Source: Streptomyces sp. JH14
GTDB lineage: Bacteria; Actinomycetota; Actinomycetes; Streptomycetales; Streptomycetaceae
NCBI RefSeq assembly: GCF_029428675.1
Contig: NZ_JAJNEL010000001.1
Span: 806,001 to 870,000 of the forward strand
Direction: 5' to 3'
Length of the DNA stretch: 64,000 bases
A program made the position numbers and the translations under genes. Shown here in pieces: positions 45,706-54,655 of the stretch (within the stretch, counting starts at the first letter, position 1; the number at the start of each line of letters is the position of its first letter). The notes under the pieces are model-generated. The model made no database searches, was not told where the DNA came from, and saw nothing but the letters and a program-made list of their open reading frames with translations.

Positions 45706-46767
45706 TCACGCCCCAAAAAGGCCCTGTTGTCCCTTTCCGCCGTGAGGCGGGGGGACGAGGCCCAGATGAGTCCAGGCCGCAGGCGTGGCGACCCGGCCCC
45801 TGGGTGTCCTGGCCAGCAGCCCTTCCCGTACCAGGAAGGGCTCCGCGACCTCCTCGACGGTCTCGCGCTCCTCCCCCACGGCGACCGCGAGGGTGGACAG
45901 GCCGACGGGGCCGCCGCCGAAGAGTTTCAGCAGCGCGCCGAGCACCGCCCGGTCCAGCCGGTCCAGGCCCCTGGCGTCGACCTCGTACACCCCGAGCGCC
46001 GCGGCTGCCACGGTGCGGTCGATCCAGCCGTCCGCCTTGACCTGGGCGTAGTCGCGGACGCGGCGCAGCAGCCGGTTGGCGATACGGGGCGTGCCGCGGG
46101 AGCGGCCGGCGATCTCGGCGGCGCCGTCGGCGTCTATCGCCACGTCGAGGAGCCGTGCGGAACGGTGGATCACACGTTCCAGTTCGGCGGGGGCGTAGAA
46201 CTCCATGTGGCCGGTGAAGCCGAAGCGGTCGCGCAGCGGGGGCGGCAGGAGTCCGGCCCGGGTGGTGGCGCCGACCAGGGTGAAGGGCGGCAGCTCCAGC
46301 GGGATGGCGGTGGCGCCGGGGCCCTTGCCGACGATGACGTCGACCCGGAAGTCCTCCATCGCCATGTAGAGCATCTCTTCGGCGGGCCGTGACATGCGGT
46401 GGATCTCGTCGAGGAAGAGGACCTCACCCTCCTGGAGGGAGGAGAGGATCGCGGCGAGATCGCCCGCGTGCTGGATGGCGGGCCCGGAGGTGATCCGGAT
46501 CGGGGCACCCATCTCGGCCGCGATGATCATGGAAAGGGTGGTCTTGCCGAGGCCGGGGGCGCCGGAGAGCAGGACATGGTCGGCGGTCGCGCCGCGGGCG
46601 CGGGCCGCCTTCAGCACCAGGTCGAGCTGCTCGCGCACCTTCTCCTGGCCGACGAACTCGTCGAGGTCCTTCGGCCGCAGGGCGGCTTCGACCGCGGTGT
46701 CCTCGCCGTCCGCGTCGGCGTCCACGAGCCGCTCGTCGGTGTCGGGTCCGGTCTCGTCCCAGTTCAT
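45706..46767 (-). CDS. ruvB: Holliday junction branch-migration helicase RuvB
   Basis: RuvB is the AAA+ motor that drives branch migration with RuvA. The 353-aa protein has Walker [10 protein letters not shown] (residues 69-77), Walker [10 protein letters not shown], arginine-finger region [18 protein letters not shown], and the C-terminal winged helix. It is the last gene of ruvCAB, 72 nt after ruvA. Confidence 0.97.
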   Translation of the reverse strand: MNWDETGPDTDERLVDADADGEDTAVEAALRPKDLDEFVGQEKVREQLDLVLKAARARGATADHVLLSGAPGLGKTTLSMIIAAEMGAPIRITSGPAIQHAGDLAAILSSLQEGEVLFLDEIHRMSRPAEEMLYMAMEDFRVDVIVGKGPGATAIPLELPPFTLVGATTRAGLLPPPLRDRFGFTGHMEFYAPAELERVIHRSARLLDVAIDADGAAEIAGRSRGTPRIANRLLRRVRDYAQVKADGWIDRTVAAAALGVYEVDARGLDRLDRAVLGALLKLFGGGPVGLSTLAVAVGEERETVEEVAEPFLVREGLLARTPRGRVATPAAWTHLGLVPPPHGGKGQQGLFGA

Positions 46768-46839
46768 TCGGTCAGTCCCGCCTCGGGTGTTTCGGTGCCG
46801 GGCCGTGTCGCTGCCCGTGCGTCAGGGTGTCGCGTCGGG

Positions 46840-47466
46840 TCAGCGTGCGCGGTTGAGGGTCTGCAGTGCGGCGCGCAGCAGCTGTGGTACGGGCGGCTGA
46901 GTCCCCTCGGCGAGGGCTGCCTCGGCCTGCGGGGCAACGGCGGCGAGCGCTTCGTCGGCCTCGCGTGCCGCGTAGCCGAGGCCGATCAGGGCGGCCTGCA
47001 GCTGGTCGCGCCAGGAAGCGGAGACGGCGGTGCCGTTGCCCTGGCGGCCGATACGGGTGCCGACCGGTTCGCCGAGCCTGTCCTTCAGTTCGAGGAGGAG
47101 TTTCTGCGCGCCCTTCTTGCCGATACCGGGTACGGCGGTGAGCGTCTTCTCGTCGCCGGTGGACACGGCGAGGCGCAGGGCGTCCGGGCTGTGCACGGCC
47201 AGCATCGCCTGGGCGAGCCGGGGGCCGACGCCGCTGGCGGTCTGCAGCAGCTCGAAGACCTGGCGCTGATCGTCGTCGGCGAAGCCGTACAGGGTGAGCG
47301 AGTCCTCCCGTACGACGAGGGAGGTGGCCAGCCGGGCCTCCTGGCCGATCCGCAGGCCGGCCAGGGTCTGAGGGCTGCACTGGACGGCCATGCCGATGCC
47401 GCCGACCTCGATCACGGCCGTGGTCGGGGCGAGTGCGGCGACGGGGCCGCTGACGAAGGCGATCAT
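46840..47466 (-). CDS. ruvA: Holliday junction DNA helicase subunit RuvA
   Basis: RuvA binds the four-way junction and loads RuvB. The 208-aa protein begins [25 protein letters not shown], has the tandem helix-hairpin-helix ([13 protein letters not shown] and [16 protein letters not shown]), and a C-terminal RuvB-contact domain from about 145. The ATG overlaps the ruvC stop by 4 nt (ATGA); GGAAGG lies upstream. Confidence 0.96.
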   Translation of the reverse strand: MIAFVSGPVAALAPTTAVIEVGGIGMAVQCSPQTLAGLRIGQEARLATSLVVREDSLTLYGFADDDQRQVFELLQTASGVGPRLAQAMLAVHSPDALRLAVSTGDEKTLTAVPGIGKKGAQKLLLELKDRLGEPVGTRIGRQGNGTAVSASWRDQLQAALIGLGYAAREADEALAAVAPQAEAALAEGTQPPVPQLLRAALQTLNRAR

Positions 47467-48035
47467 CGGGGGACCTTCCGGACGGGAGCTGCGGGTGTAC
47501 GGGGAACGCGCGGGGTGCGGGCCGCCGCCGCGGCCGCATGCGCCTGCTGGAGGCGGTTGACCGCGGGTGCCCGCCAGATGTGGCAGATGGCCAGCGCCAG
47601 GGCGTCGGCGGCGTCGGCGGGCTTCGGCGGGGCGTCGAGCCTCAGCAGCCGGGTGACCATGGCTCCCACCTGTGCCTTGTCCGCACGGCCGCTGCCGGTG
47701 ACGGCGGCCTTGACCTCGCTGGGCGTGTGCAGGGCGACGGGGATGCCGCGGCGGGACGCGCAGAGCATGGCGACCGCGCTGGCCTGGGCAGTGCCCATCA
47801 CCGTACGGACGTTGTGCTGGCTGAACACCCGCTCCACGGCGACGAATTCGGGCCGGTGCTCGTCGAGCCACTCCTCGATGCCGCGCTCGATCGCGACCAG
47901 CCGGTGGCCGAGCTCCGCGTCCGCCGGGGTGCGCACGACGCCGACGCCGAGCATCGTCAGAGGGCGGCCCGCGACGCCTTCGACGACGCCGACGCCGCAC
48001 CGGGTCAAGCCCGGGTCCACGCCCAGTACCCGCAT
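47463..48035 (-). CDS. ruvC: Holliday junction resolvase RuvC
   Basis: RuvC cuts Holliday junctions. The 190-aa protein opens [20 protein letters not shown] with catalytic D7, and has [20 protein letters not shown] and [12 protein letters not shown] plus the late acidic [13 protein letters not shown]. The ATG at 48035 has GAGGGGG upstream; a longer frame to 48095 is ruled out because it would begin inside the promoter. It leads the ruvCAB operon. Confidence 0.96.
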   Translation of the reverse strand: MRVLGVDPGLTRCGVGVVEGVAGRPLTMLGVGVVRTPADAELGHRLVAIERGIEEWLDEHRPEFVAVERVFSQHNVRTVMGTAQASAVAMLCASRRGIPVALHTPSEVKAAVTGSGRADKAQVGAMVTRLLRLDAPPKPADAADALALAICHIWRAPAVNRLQQAHAAAAAARTPRVPRTPAAPVRKVPR

Positions 48036-48072
48036 GAAGCGCCCCCTCTGCCGATCGGTCAACTGTTCCCGC

Positions 48073-48095
48073 AGGCTATCGGCTCGCACTGACAA
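48073..48095 (-). promoter_or_regulatory. RecA-independent DNA-damage promoter (PafBC-type) of ruvCAB
   Basis: On the minus strand TTGTCAGTG (48095-48087), exactly 8 nt, then TAGCCT (48078-48073) is a full match to the mycobacterial RecA-NDp consensus tTGTCRgtg-N8-TAnnnT. The start site would be near 48066, giving a leader of about 30 nt that contains the ruvC Shine-Dalgarno. No LexA-type box was found nearby. Confidence 0.78.
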
Positions 48096-48097
48096 TG

Positions 48098-48134
48098 CGA
48101 CGGGCCGACGGGGTGTGTCCCCGTCGGCCCGTCG
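48098..48134 (-). terminator. Terminator after yebC
   Basis: CGACGGGCCGACGGGG (48098-48113) and CCCCGTCGGCCCGTCG (48119-48134) form a perfect 16-bp stem with a TGTGT loop. It lies about 90 nt past the yebC stop and directly before the ruvC promoter, separating the two units. Confidence 0.78.
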
Positions 48135-48226
48135 GCTCCGCCTGCGCGGAGGATGCCCCTGTACGGCGGCCGGACGCCGCCCGTCTCCGGGTCGTCCCCG
48201 CGGGCGGGGAGGCGTCGTCCTCCGTC

Positions 48227-48979
48227 TCAGGCGTCGACCTTCTCCATGACCTCGTCCGAGACGTCGAAGTTGGCGAAGACGTTCTGCACGTCGTCGCTGT
48301 CCTCCAGCGCGTCGATCAGCTTGAAGATCTTGCGCGCGCCCTCTTCGTCCAGGTCGACCTGCATGGTGGGCAGGAAGTTGGCCTCGGCCGAGTCGTAGTC
48401 GATACCGGCCTCCTGGAGCGCGGTACGGACCGCGACCATGTCGGTGGCCTCGCTGACGACCTCGTAGGACTCACCGAGGTCGTTGACCTCCTCGGCGCCC
48501 GCGTCGAGCACCGCTCCGAGGACGTCGTCCTCGGTCAGCTCGCCCTTGGGGACGATGATGACGCCCTTGCGGTTGAAGAGGTACGAGACCGACCCCGGGT
48601 CGGCCATCGAGCCGCCGTTGCGGGTCATCGCGACACGTACGTCGGAGGCGGCACGGTTGCGGTTATCGGTGAGGCACTCGATGAGCACCGCGACGCCGTT
48701 CGGGCCGTAACCCTCGTACATGATCGTCTGATAGTCGACGCCGCCCGCTTCGAGACCGCCACCGCGCTTGACCGCGGAGTCGATGTTCTTGTTCGGGACG
48801 GAGCTCTTCTTCGCCTTCTGAATCGCATCGACGAGGGTCGGGTTGCCCTCGGGGTCCACACCGCCGGTGCGGGCCGCGACCTCGATGTTCTTGATCAGCT
48901 TGGCGAAGAGCTTGCCGCGCTTGGCATCAATCACGGCCTTCTTGTGCTTGGTGGTAGCCCACTTAGAGTGGCCGGACAT
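48227..48979 (-). CDS. yebC: YebC/PmpR-family protein
   Basis: Members act as transcription regulators or as translation factors at polyproline; the role here is not settled by sequence. The 250-aa protein has the hallmark N-terminus [28 protein letters not shown], the [20 protein letters not shown] stretch and acidic C-terminal domains. It lies upstream of ruvC, a conserved neighbourhood. Confidence 0.95.
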   Translation of the reverse strand: MSGHSKWATTKHKKAVIDAKRGKLFAKLIKNIEVAARTGGVDPEGNPTLVDAIQKAKKSSVPNKNIDSAVKRGGGLEAGGVDYQTIMYEGYGPNGVAVLIECLTDNRNRAASDVRVAMTRNGGSMADPGSVSYLFNRKGVIIVPKGELTEDDVLGAVLDAGAEEVNDLGESYEVVSEATDMVAVRTALQEAGIDYDSAEANFLPTMQVDLDEEGARKIFKLIDALEDSDDVQNVFANFDVSDEVMEKVDA

Positions 48980-49041
48980 CGCCAGCTCCTTACAACGCGT
49001 CGCCAGTAGAAATGAACAACGGAGATCCTACCGGGATCCGT

Positions 49042-49635
49042 TCACCCCTTGGCGCGCACCATGTCGACGAAGAGCGCGTGAACCCGGTGGTCACCGGTCA
49101 GTTCCGGGTGGAACGAGGTCGCCAGGGCGTTTCCCTGACGTACGGCCACGATATGTCCGCCGTGCTCGGCGACCACCTTGGCCTGTGCGCCGACCGATTC
49201 CACCCACGGCGCGCGGATGAAGACGCCCTCGACCGGGCCGCCGTCGATCCCGGCGACCTCGACGGCCGCCTCGAAGGACTCGTTCTGCCGGCCGAAGGCG
49301 TTCCGGCGCACGATCATGTCGATGCCGCCGATGGTCTCCTGGCCCGAGCGCGGGTCGAGGATCTTGTCGGCCAGCAGGATCATTCCCGCGCAGGTGCCGT
49401 AGACCGGCATGCCGGCGCGTACCCGCTCGCGCAGGGGCTCCAGCATGCCGAACAGGACGGCCAGCTTGGACATCGTGGTGGACTCGCCGCCGGGTATGAC
49501 GAGACCGTCGACCTCGGCGAGTTCCTCGGGGCGCCGGACCGGCCTGGCCAGGGCGTCCGCCGAGGCCAGGGCGATCAGGTGCTCCCGTACGTCGCCCTGG
49601 AGAGCCAGGACTCCGATCACAGGGGTGTCGCTCAT
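49042..49635 (-). CDS. pdxT: Pyridoxal 5'-phosphate synthase glutaminase subunit PdxT
   Basis: PdxT releases ammonia from glutamine for PdxS. The 197-aa protein has [13 protein letters not shown], the PGGESTT loop, nucleophile C82 (YGTCAGMI) and the H176/E178 pair (SFHPEL). It follows pdxS by 6 nt. Confidence 0.96.
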   Translation of the reverse strand: MSDTPVIGVLALQGDVREHLIALASADALARPVRRPEELAEVDGLVIPGGESTTMSKLAVLFGMLEPLRERVRAGMPVYGTCAGMILLADKILDPRSGQETIGGIDMIVRRNAFGRQNESFEAAVEVAGIDGGPVEGVFIRAPWVESVGAQAKVVAEHGGHIVAVRQGNALATSFHPELTGDHRVHALFVDMVRAKG

Positions 49636-49641
49636 CAGTGA

Positions 49642-50562
49642 CTACCAGCCGCGGTTGGCGTAGCGCTCGGTCTCGGGCAGGGTGTCGCAGTTGATGCCGA
49701 CCATGGCCTCGCCCAGGTTGCGGGAGGCGTCCGCGATGATCTTCGGGTCGTCGTAGAAGGTGGTGGCCTTCACGATGGCGGCGGCGCGCTTGGCCGGGTC
49801 GCCGGACTTGAAGATGCCGGAGCCGACGAAGACGCCCTCGGCACCGAGCTGGCGCATCAGCGCGGCGTCGGCCGGCGTGGCGACGCCACCCGCGGAGAAC
49901 AGCACGACGGGCAGCTTGCCGAGCTCGGCGACCTCCTTGACCAGCTCGTACGGGGCGCGGAGCTCCTTGGCGGCGGCGTACAGCTCGTTGTTGTCGTAGC
50001 CGCGCAGCCGGGCGATCTCGTTCTTGATCTGGCGCAGGTGGCGGACGGCCTCGACGACGTTGCCGGTGCCGGCCTCGCCCTTCGAGCGGATCATGGCCGC
50101 ACCCTCGGCGATCCGGCGCAGCGCCTCGCCCAGGTTGGTGGCGCCGCAGACGAACGGCGTGGTGAAGGCGAACTTGTCGCTGTGGTTGACCTCGTCGGCC
50201 GGGGTGAGGACCTCGGACTCGTCGATGTAGTCGACACCGAGGGACTGCAGGACCTGGGCCTCGACGAAGTGGCCGATCCGGGACTTCGCCATCACCGGGA
50301 TGGAGACGGCCTCGATGATCTCTTCGATCATGTTCGGGTCCGACATCCGGGCCACGCCGCCGTCCTTGCGGATGTCGGCGGGCACCCGCTCCAGGGCCAT
50401 GACGGCCACGGCTCCCGCGTCCTCGGCAATCTTCGCCTGCTCGGCGTTGACGACGTCCATGATCACGCCGCCCTTGAGCTGCTCGGCCATGCCGCGCTTG
50501 ACGCGCGCGGTGCCGGTCGCCGGAGAGTCGGTGGACTGCGGGGTGGTGGGAAGCGTGGACAC
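49642..50562 (-). CDS. pdxS: Pyridoxal 5'-phosphate synthase lyase subunit PdxS
   Basis: PdxS builds pyridoxal phosphate from ribose 5-phosphate, glyceraldehyde 3-phosphate and ammonia. The 306-aa barrel has K93 ([13 protein letters not shown]) and the second lysine in [11 protein letters not shown]. The first 20 residues (Ser/Thr/Pro-rich) are a variable extension. GTG start with GAGTGAGG upstream. It forms an operon with pdxT. The 250 nt upstream contain no gene and should hold the promoter. Confidence 0.96.
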   Translation of the reverse strand: MSTLPTTPQSTDSPATGTARVKRGMAEQLKGGVIMDVVNAEQAKIAEDAGAVAVMALERVPADIRKDGGVARMSDPNMIEEIIEAVSIPVMAKSRIGHFVEAQVLQSLGVDYIDESEVLTPADEVNHSDKFAFTTPFVCGATNLGEALRRIAEGAAMIRSKGEAGTGNVVEAVRHLRQIKNEIARLRGYDNNELYAAAKELRAPYELVKEVAELGKLPVVLFSAGGVATPADAALMRQLGAEGVFVGSGIFKSGDPAKRAAAIVKATTFYDDPKIIADASRNLGEAMVGINCDTLPETERYANRGW

Positions 50563-50813
50563 GGATCGACCTCACTCGGAGAAAAGATGCTGAACGTGCT
50601 GATTGATGCGCTGCTCAGCAAACTCTGCGGAACCAGTCCACAGCAAGGGCCAATGGCAGGCCGGTGGATCGTTTTGGCCGTGCAGGGGGCGTGCAGGGGC
50701 CGGCAGGGCCGTGTACGGGACGCACGGTGGGACGTCCGGGGAAGGCCGGCCGCGGTCCCGTGCGGGGCGGGCGGGCCTCCGGTGGCGCGCGGCGGGGCAG
50801 CCGCGTACGGGCG

Positions 50814-51359
50814 TCAGCTGACCGGGCGGTCCGCCAGCGCGACCGGCGGTTCGTCGTCCATCTCGACGGCCAGCGGGAACGGCGCGTGCCCGGCCAGCCG
50901 GAACAGGCGCACCGTACGGTGCCGGCGCAGCGCACGCGCCGCGCGCACCGCGTCGTTGTGGAACCGCCGCGCCATCGGGACCCGGCGCACGGCTGCGGCC
51001 AGCTCGGACGCCGCCTCCTCGCCGCCGGGGACCCCCTTCACGGCCTCCACCTGTGCCGGCTCGCCGAACACCGCGCGCAGCGCGGTGCTGAGCTCGCTCT
51101 CCGCGACCTCGCGGTGCTCCTCCTCGGACTGCCGGGCCGCGTGCGCGGCCTCGTACAGAACGATGGAGGCGGCCGGGTCGAGGACTCCGGATGTGGCCAG
51201 TTCCTGGGTGACCGAGGCGCGGCGCAGCAGTTGTGCGTCGAGGGCGGCACGGGCGGCGTCGATCCGCGTGTGCAGCCGGTCCAGCCGTCCGGCGGTCCAG
51301 CTGAGGTACAGGCCGATCGCGACGAGCGCGACAACGATCCAGATGAGGGTTTCGGTCAC
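50814..51359 (-). CDS. Single-pass membrane protein, unknown function
   Basis: The 181-aa protein has an N-terminal membrane helix (TETLIWIVVALVAIGLYLSW) followed by a helical region with RLDRLHTRIDAARAALDAQLLRRASVTQELA, and a C-terminal RRHRTVRLFRLAGHAPFPLAVEMDDEPPVAL. From memory it resembles the N-terminal part of the mycobacterial protein that follows PimA (Rv2609c), but lacks a Nudix domain. The GTG at 51359 is chosen; the frame is open far upstream. It is downstream of the pimA-like gene, 263 nt away. Confidence 0.78.
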   Translation of the reverse strand: MTETLIWIVVALVAIGLYLSWTAGRLDRLHTRIDAARAALDAQLLRRASVTQELATSGVLDPAASIVLYEAAHAARQSEEEHREVAESELSTALRAVFGEPAQVEAVKGVPGGEEAASELAAAVRRVPMARRFHNDAVRAARALRRHRTVRLFRLAGHAPFPLAVEMDDEPPVALADRPVS

Positions 51360-51397
51360 GGGCGGCAAGGCTACCGTCGGGCGCGCCCCGTCGGGCC

Positions 51398-51422
51398 CTG
51401 AGGCCCGCGGCCCGGGCCTCAG
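51398..51422 (-). terminator. Weak hairpin in the gap after the PimA-like gene
   Basis: CTGAGGCCCG and CGGGCCTCAG pair over a 5-nt loop, about 200 nt past the glycosyltransferase stop. The surrounding 260 nt are repetitive CG/GA-rich DNA with no gene visible. Confidence 0.35.
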
Positions 51423-51622
51423 CCGCCGGACGGGTCCCGGGCGGTCGGCCCCGAGCAGCGCCAGGAGGGACCCGAGGCGGCCTTGGGACGGCCTCGGACA
51501 GCTCCGGGGCACAGCAAAACCCTGCGCGGCCGAGGCGCTCGGACAACGCCCCTCAGGCAGCCCCGAGGAGGACCTCGGGCGGCACCGCCGCGAGCCCCGC
51601 AGGGCCCCCGGGGCCGACCGTG

Positions 51623-52783
51623 TCAGGAGCGGGCCAGTCCGAACCGGGCCCGCAGCCCCGTACGCTCGTCCGTCGCCACCGATGCGGCCCCGTCCGTCAC
51701 CGTCTCGTACACCGCGAGGATGTCCGCCCCCACCGTCGACCAGTCGAACCGTCGCACATGCGCGCGACCCCGGGCGCTCAGTTCCGCGCGCCGCGCCGGA
51801 TCGCCGAGCAGCCGGATCGCCGCCTGCGCCAGCGCGTCCGCGTCCTCGTTGCCGAACAGCTCGCCCGCCGCGCCCTGGTCCAGCACCTGGGCGAACGCGT
51901 CGAGATCGCTGGCGAGGACCGGTGCGCCCGCCGACAGTGCCTCGACCAGGATGATCCCGAAGCTCTCGCCGCCCGTGTTGGGCGCGACGTACACATCGAC
52001 GCTGCGCAGCAACCGCGCCTTGTCCTCGTCGCTCACCATGCCGAGGAATTCGACGCGTTCGCGCATCTCCTCGGGCAGCGAGGCGACCGCCTCCTCCTCG
52101 TCGCCCCGGCCCGCCACCAGCAGCCGGGCGTCCGGACGGGCCGCGAGGATCGCGGGCAGTGCCCTCATCAGGACGGGCAGGCCCTTGCGGGGCTCGTCGA
52201 TACGCCCTATGAAGCCGATCGTCCCGCCCTGCCATTCGGGCTTGGGCTCCGCCTGGTCGAAGAAGCCGACATCGACCCCGTTCGGGATGACCACGGCGTC
52301 GCCGCCGAGATGCTCGACCAGGGTCCGGCGCGCGTACTCGCTCACCGCGATGCGCGCGCTGATCTTCTCGAGTGCCGGCTGCAGGATCGGGTACGCGGCG
52401 ATCATCGCCCGCGAGCGCGGGTTGGATGTGTGGAACGTGGCGACGATCGGCCCCTGCGCGGCCCAGCAGGCCAGCAGCCCCAGCGACGGCGAGGTGGGCT
52501 CATGGATGTGGATCACGTCGAAGGTGCCGTCGTGCAGCCAGCGGCGCACCCGCGCCGCGGACAGGAACCCGAAGTTCAGCCGGGCGACGGAGCCGTTGTA
52601 CGGGACGGGCACGGCCCGGCCCGCCGACACCACGTACGGCGGCAGCGGCGTCTCGTCGTCGGCGGGCGCGAGGACCGACACCTGGTGACCGAGGCGGATC
52701 AGATGTTCCGCCAGGTCCCGGATGTGGAACTGCACACCGCCGGGTACGTCCCAGGAGTACGGGCAGACGATGCCGATCTTCAC
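51623..52783 (-). CDS. pimA: PimA-like phosphatidylinositol mannosyltransferase
   Basis: It is predicted to add the first mannose from GDP-mannose to phosphatidylinositol on the inner membrane face. The 386-aa GT-B (GT4) enzyme starts KIGIVCPYSWDVPGGVQFH, whose GGVQ loop is the donor/acceptor site, and has FHTSNPRS, GFIGRIDEPRKGL and NTGGESFGIILVEALSAGAPV (the E...E nucleotide motif). The GTG start overlaps the acyltransferase stop by 4 nt. Context (PI synthase and acyltransferase) supports the assignment. Confidence 0.92.
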   Translation of the reverse strand: MKIGIVCPYSWDVPGGVQFHIRDLAEHLIRLGHQVSVLAPADDETPLPPYVVSAGRAVPVPYNGSVARLNFGFLSAARVRRWLHDGTFDVIHIHEPTSPSLGLLACWAAQGPIVATFHTSNPRSRAMIAAYPILQPALEKISARIAVSEYARRTLVEHLGGDAVVIPNGVDVGFFDQAEPKPEWQGGTIGFIGRIDEPRKGLPVLMRALPAILAARPDARLLVAGRGDEEEAVASLPEEMRERVEFLGMVSDEDKARLLRSVDVYVAPNTGGESFGIILVEALSAGAPVLASDLDAFAQVLDQGAAGELFGNEDADALAQAAIRLLGDPARRAELSARGRAHVRRFDWSTVGADILAVYETVTDGAASVATDERTGLRARFGLARS

Positions 52784-53715
52784 GGCTGCTCCCCACGGGG
52801 TTCGAGGTCGGCGAGCCAGAGCCGCTGCAGCATGTGCCAGTCCTCCGGGTGCTCGGCGATTCCGGTGGCGAAGGCGTCGGCCAGCGCCTGTGTCATCACA
52901 GACGTCTTCTCGGCGCGGGTACCTGACACGGGTACCTCGACGGCCGGGTGGACTCGCGCCTTCATCACAGGCGTCTCGTCGTACCCGAGCGTCACAGGCA
53001 GCAGCAGTGCGCCGGTCTGCTGGGCGAGCAGCGCGGGTCCGGCCGGCATCCGGGCCGTGTCGCCGAAGAACGTCACCTCCACCCCTGAGGCGGAGAGGTC
53101 GCGGTCGGAGACCAGGCAGACCAGGCCCCCGTCGCGCAGCCGCCGCGCCAGGGTGCCGAAGGCGGAACCGCCGGTGTGCGGCAGGACCTCCATGCCGAGC
53201 CCTTCGCGGTACGCGACGAACCGGTCGTACAGCGACTCGGGCTTCAGCCGCTCCGCAACGGTGGTGAACGGCACCTTCACATCGGTGGTGACCCAGGCTC
53301 CCGCCAGGTCCCAGTTGGCCAGGTGCGGCAGGGCGAGAATCACCCCGCGCCCGGCGTCGAGGCCCTCGATCAGCCGGTGGGCGTCCTTCACCTCTATGCC
53401 GGCCTTGATCCGCTCCGGGCTCCACGTCGGCAGCCGGAAGGACTCCATCCAGTAGCGCATGTACGAGCGCATCCCGGCCCTGGAGAGCTCGGCGAGCCGG
53501 GCCGGGCTCGCGTCCGGTACCACCCTCGCCAGATTCGACTCCAGTCGCAGCACGCTCTTGCCGCGCCGCTTCCACACCTGGTCGGCGAGGGTACGGAAGA
53601 GGGCACGGGCGACCGGCTCGGGGAGCTTCTTGACCGCGCCCCAGCCGAGCCCGTACAGCGTGTCGGTCAGCCGGTCGGTCAGCCCGGCGCTCGACTCCCC
53701 CCGGTCGCCGCTCAT
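52780..53715 (-). CDS. Phosphatidylinositol mannoside acyltransferase (PatA-type)
   Basis: It is predicted to acylate the mannose of phosphatidylinositol mannoside. The 311-aa protein belongs to the LpxL/HtrB-like lysophospholipid acyltransferases; the active-site region is LPHLANWDLAG (HxxxxD pattern), followed by FTTVAERLKPESLYDRFVAYR and LVSDRDLSASGVEVTFFG. The ATG at 53715 overlaps the upstream synthase stop by 4 nt, fixing the start; the longer frame is spurious. Confidence 0.9.
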   Translation of the reverse strand: MSGDRGESSAGLTDRLTDTLYGLGWGAVKKLPEPVARALFRTLADQVWKRRGKSVLRLESNLARVVPDASPARLAELSRAGMRSYMRYWMESFRLPTWSPERIKAGIEVKDAHRLIEGLDAGRGVILALPHLANWDLAGAWVTTDVKVPFTTVAERLKPESLYDRFVAYREGLGMEVLPHTGGSAFGTLARRLRDGGLVCLVSDRDLSASGVEVTFFGDTARMPAGPALLAQQTGALLLPVTLGYDETPVMKARVHPAVEVPVSGTRAEKTSVMTQALADAFATGIAEHPEDWHMLQRLWLADLEPRGEQP

Positions 53716-54383
53716 TGTGCGGCCTCGCTCCCCCGGTCCGCCGCGGCGGCGGCCGCGTCGGCCTCCGCCGACTCGCGACGCACCGTCACCACCCGCTGCA
53801 CGAGCGTCACCAGGCTGCCGACGGCGACGATCCACAGCGCGATCGGCAGCAGGATGTCGATGCCCGGCACACCGAACGTATGGAGCCCGGCCAGCCCGGC
53901 CGCCACCAGCGAGATCACCAGCCGTTCGGCACGCTCGACCAGACCGTTGACCGCGACCGGCAGGCCGATCGATTCGCCGCGTGCCTTCGTGTACGACACC
54001 ACCTGGCCGCTCGCCAGGCAGAAGATCGCCACGGCGCACAGCACGTTGTCGTCCCCGTTGCCCGCGTACCAGAGCGCGAACCCGCCGAAGATCGCCCCGT
54101 CGGCGACCCGGTCCAGGGTCGAGTCCAGGAACGCGCCCCAGCGGCTGGAGATACCGGCCTGCCGGGCCATGTTCCCGTCGACGAGGTCGGAGAAGACGAA
54201 GATCGTGATGACGATCGTGCCCCAGAAGAACTCCCCCATCGGGAAGAAGACCAGCGCACCTGCCATCACTCCGGCCGTACCGATGAGCGTGACCGCGTCG
54301 GGGCTCACGCCGAGACGGAGCAGCAGTGCGGCGAACGGTGTGAGGACACGCGTAAAAAATGCACGCGCGTACTTGTTCAGCAT
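53712..54383 (-). CDS. pgsA: CDP-alcohol phosphatidyltransferase (phosphatidylinositol-type synthase)
   Basis: It joins CDP-diacylglycerol with an inositol phosphate in the membrane. The 223-aa protein has about six membrane helices and the full CDP-alcohol motif D-G-x2-A-R-x8-G-x3-D-x3-D (DGNMAR ... GAFLDSTLDR). The ATG at 54383 (MLNKYARAFF) is chosen; the open frame extends 43 codons upstream without family support. It starts the synthase-acyltransferase-mannosyltransferase operon. Confidence 0.92.
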   Translation of the reverse strand: MLNKYARAFFTRVLTPFAALLLRLGVSPDAVTLIGTAGVMAGALVFFPMGEFFWGTIVITIFVFSDLVDGNMARQAGISSRWGAFLDSTLDRVADGAIFGGFALWYAGNGDDNVLCAVAIFCLASGQVVSYTKARGESIGLPVAVNGLVERAERLVISLVAAGLAGLHTFGVPGIDILLPIALWIVAVGSLVTLVQRVVTVRRESAEADAAAAAADRGSEAAQ

Positions 54384-54655
54384 GGCCTTCCCGAGGGGTC
54401 GCTGGGCCGCGCGACCCCTTCGGCCACCGGCGGGCCCATCGTAGTCACGCCCGTGACGGTCCATTCCCCGGGCACCCGTCCGGGTGCCTCGGCGTACGAC
54501 GTATGGACGCAACCCGACGTGAGTGGAAAGCTCGAATTACCGCGGGCGTCGCCGAAGCCGCCGCGGCGGCTCCTCGTGCCCGTGCCCTTCCATCTCTCCC
54601 CCCTCCACGCGCCGGGCAAGCTCCCCGCCCGGCGCACACCACCGGGAGGCACATC

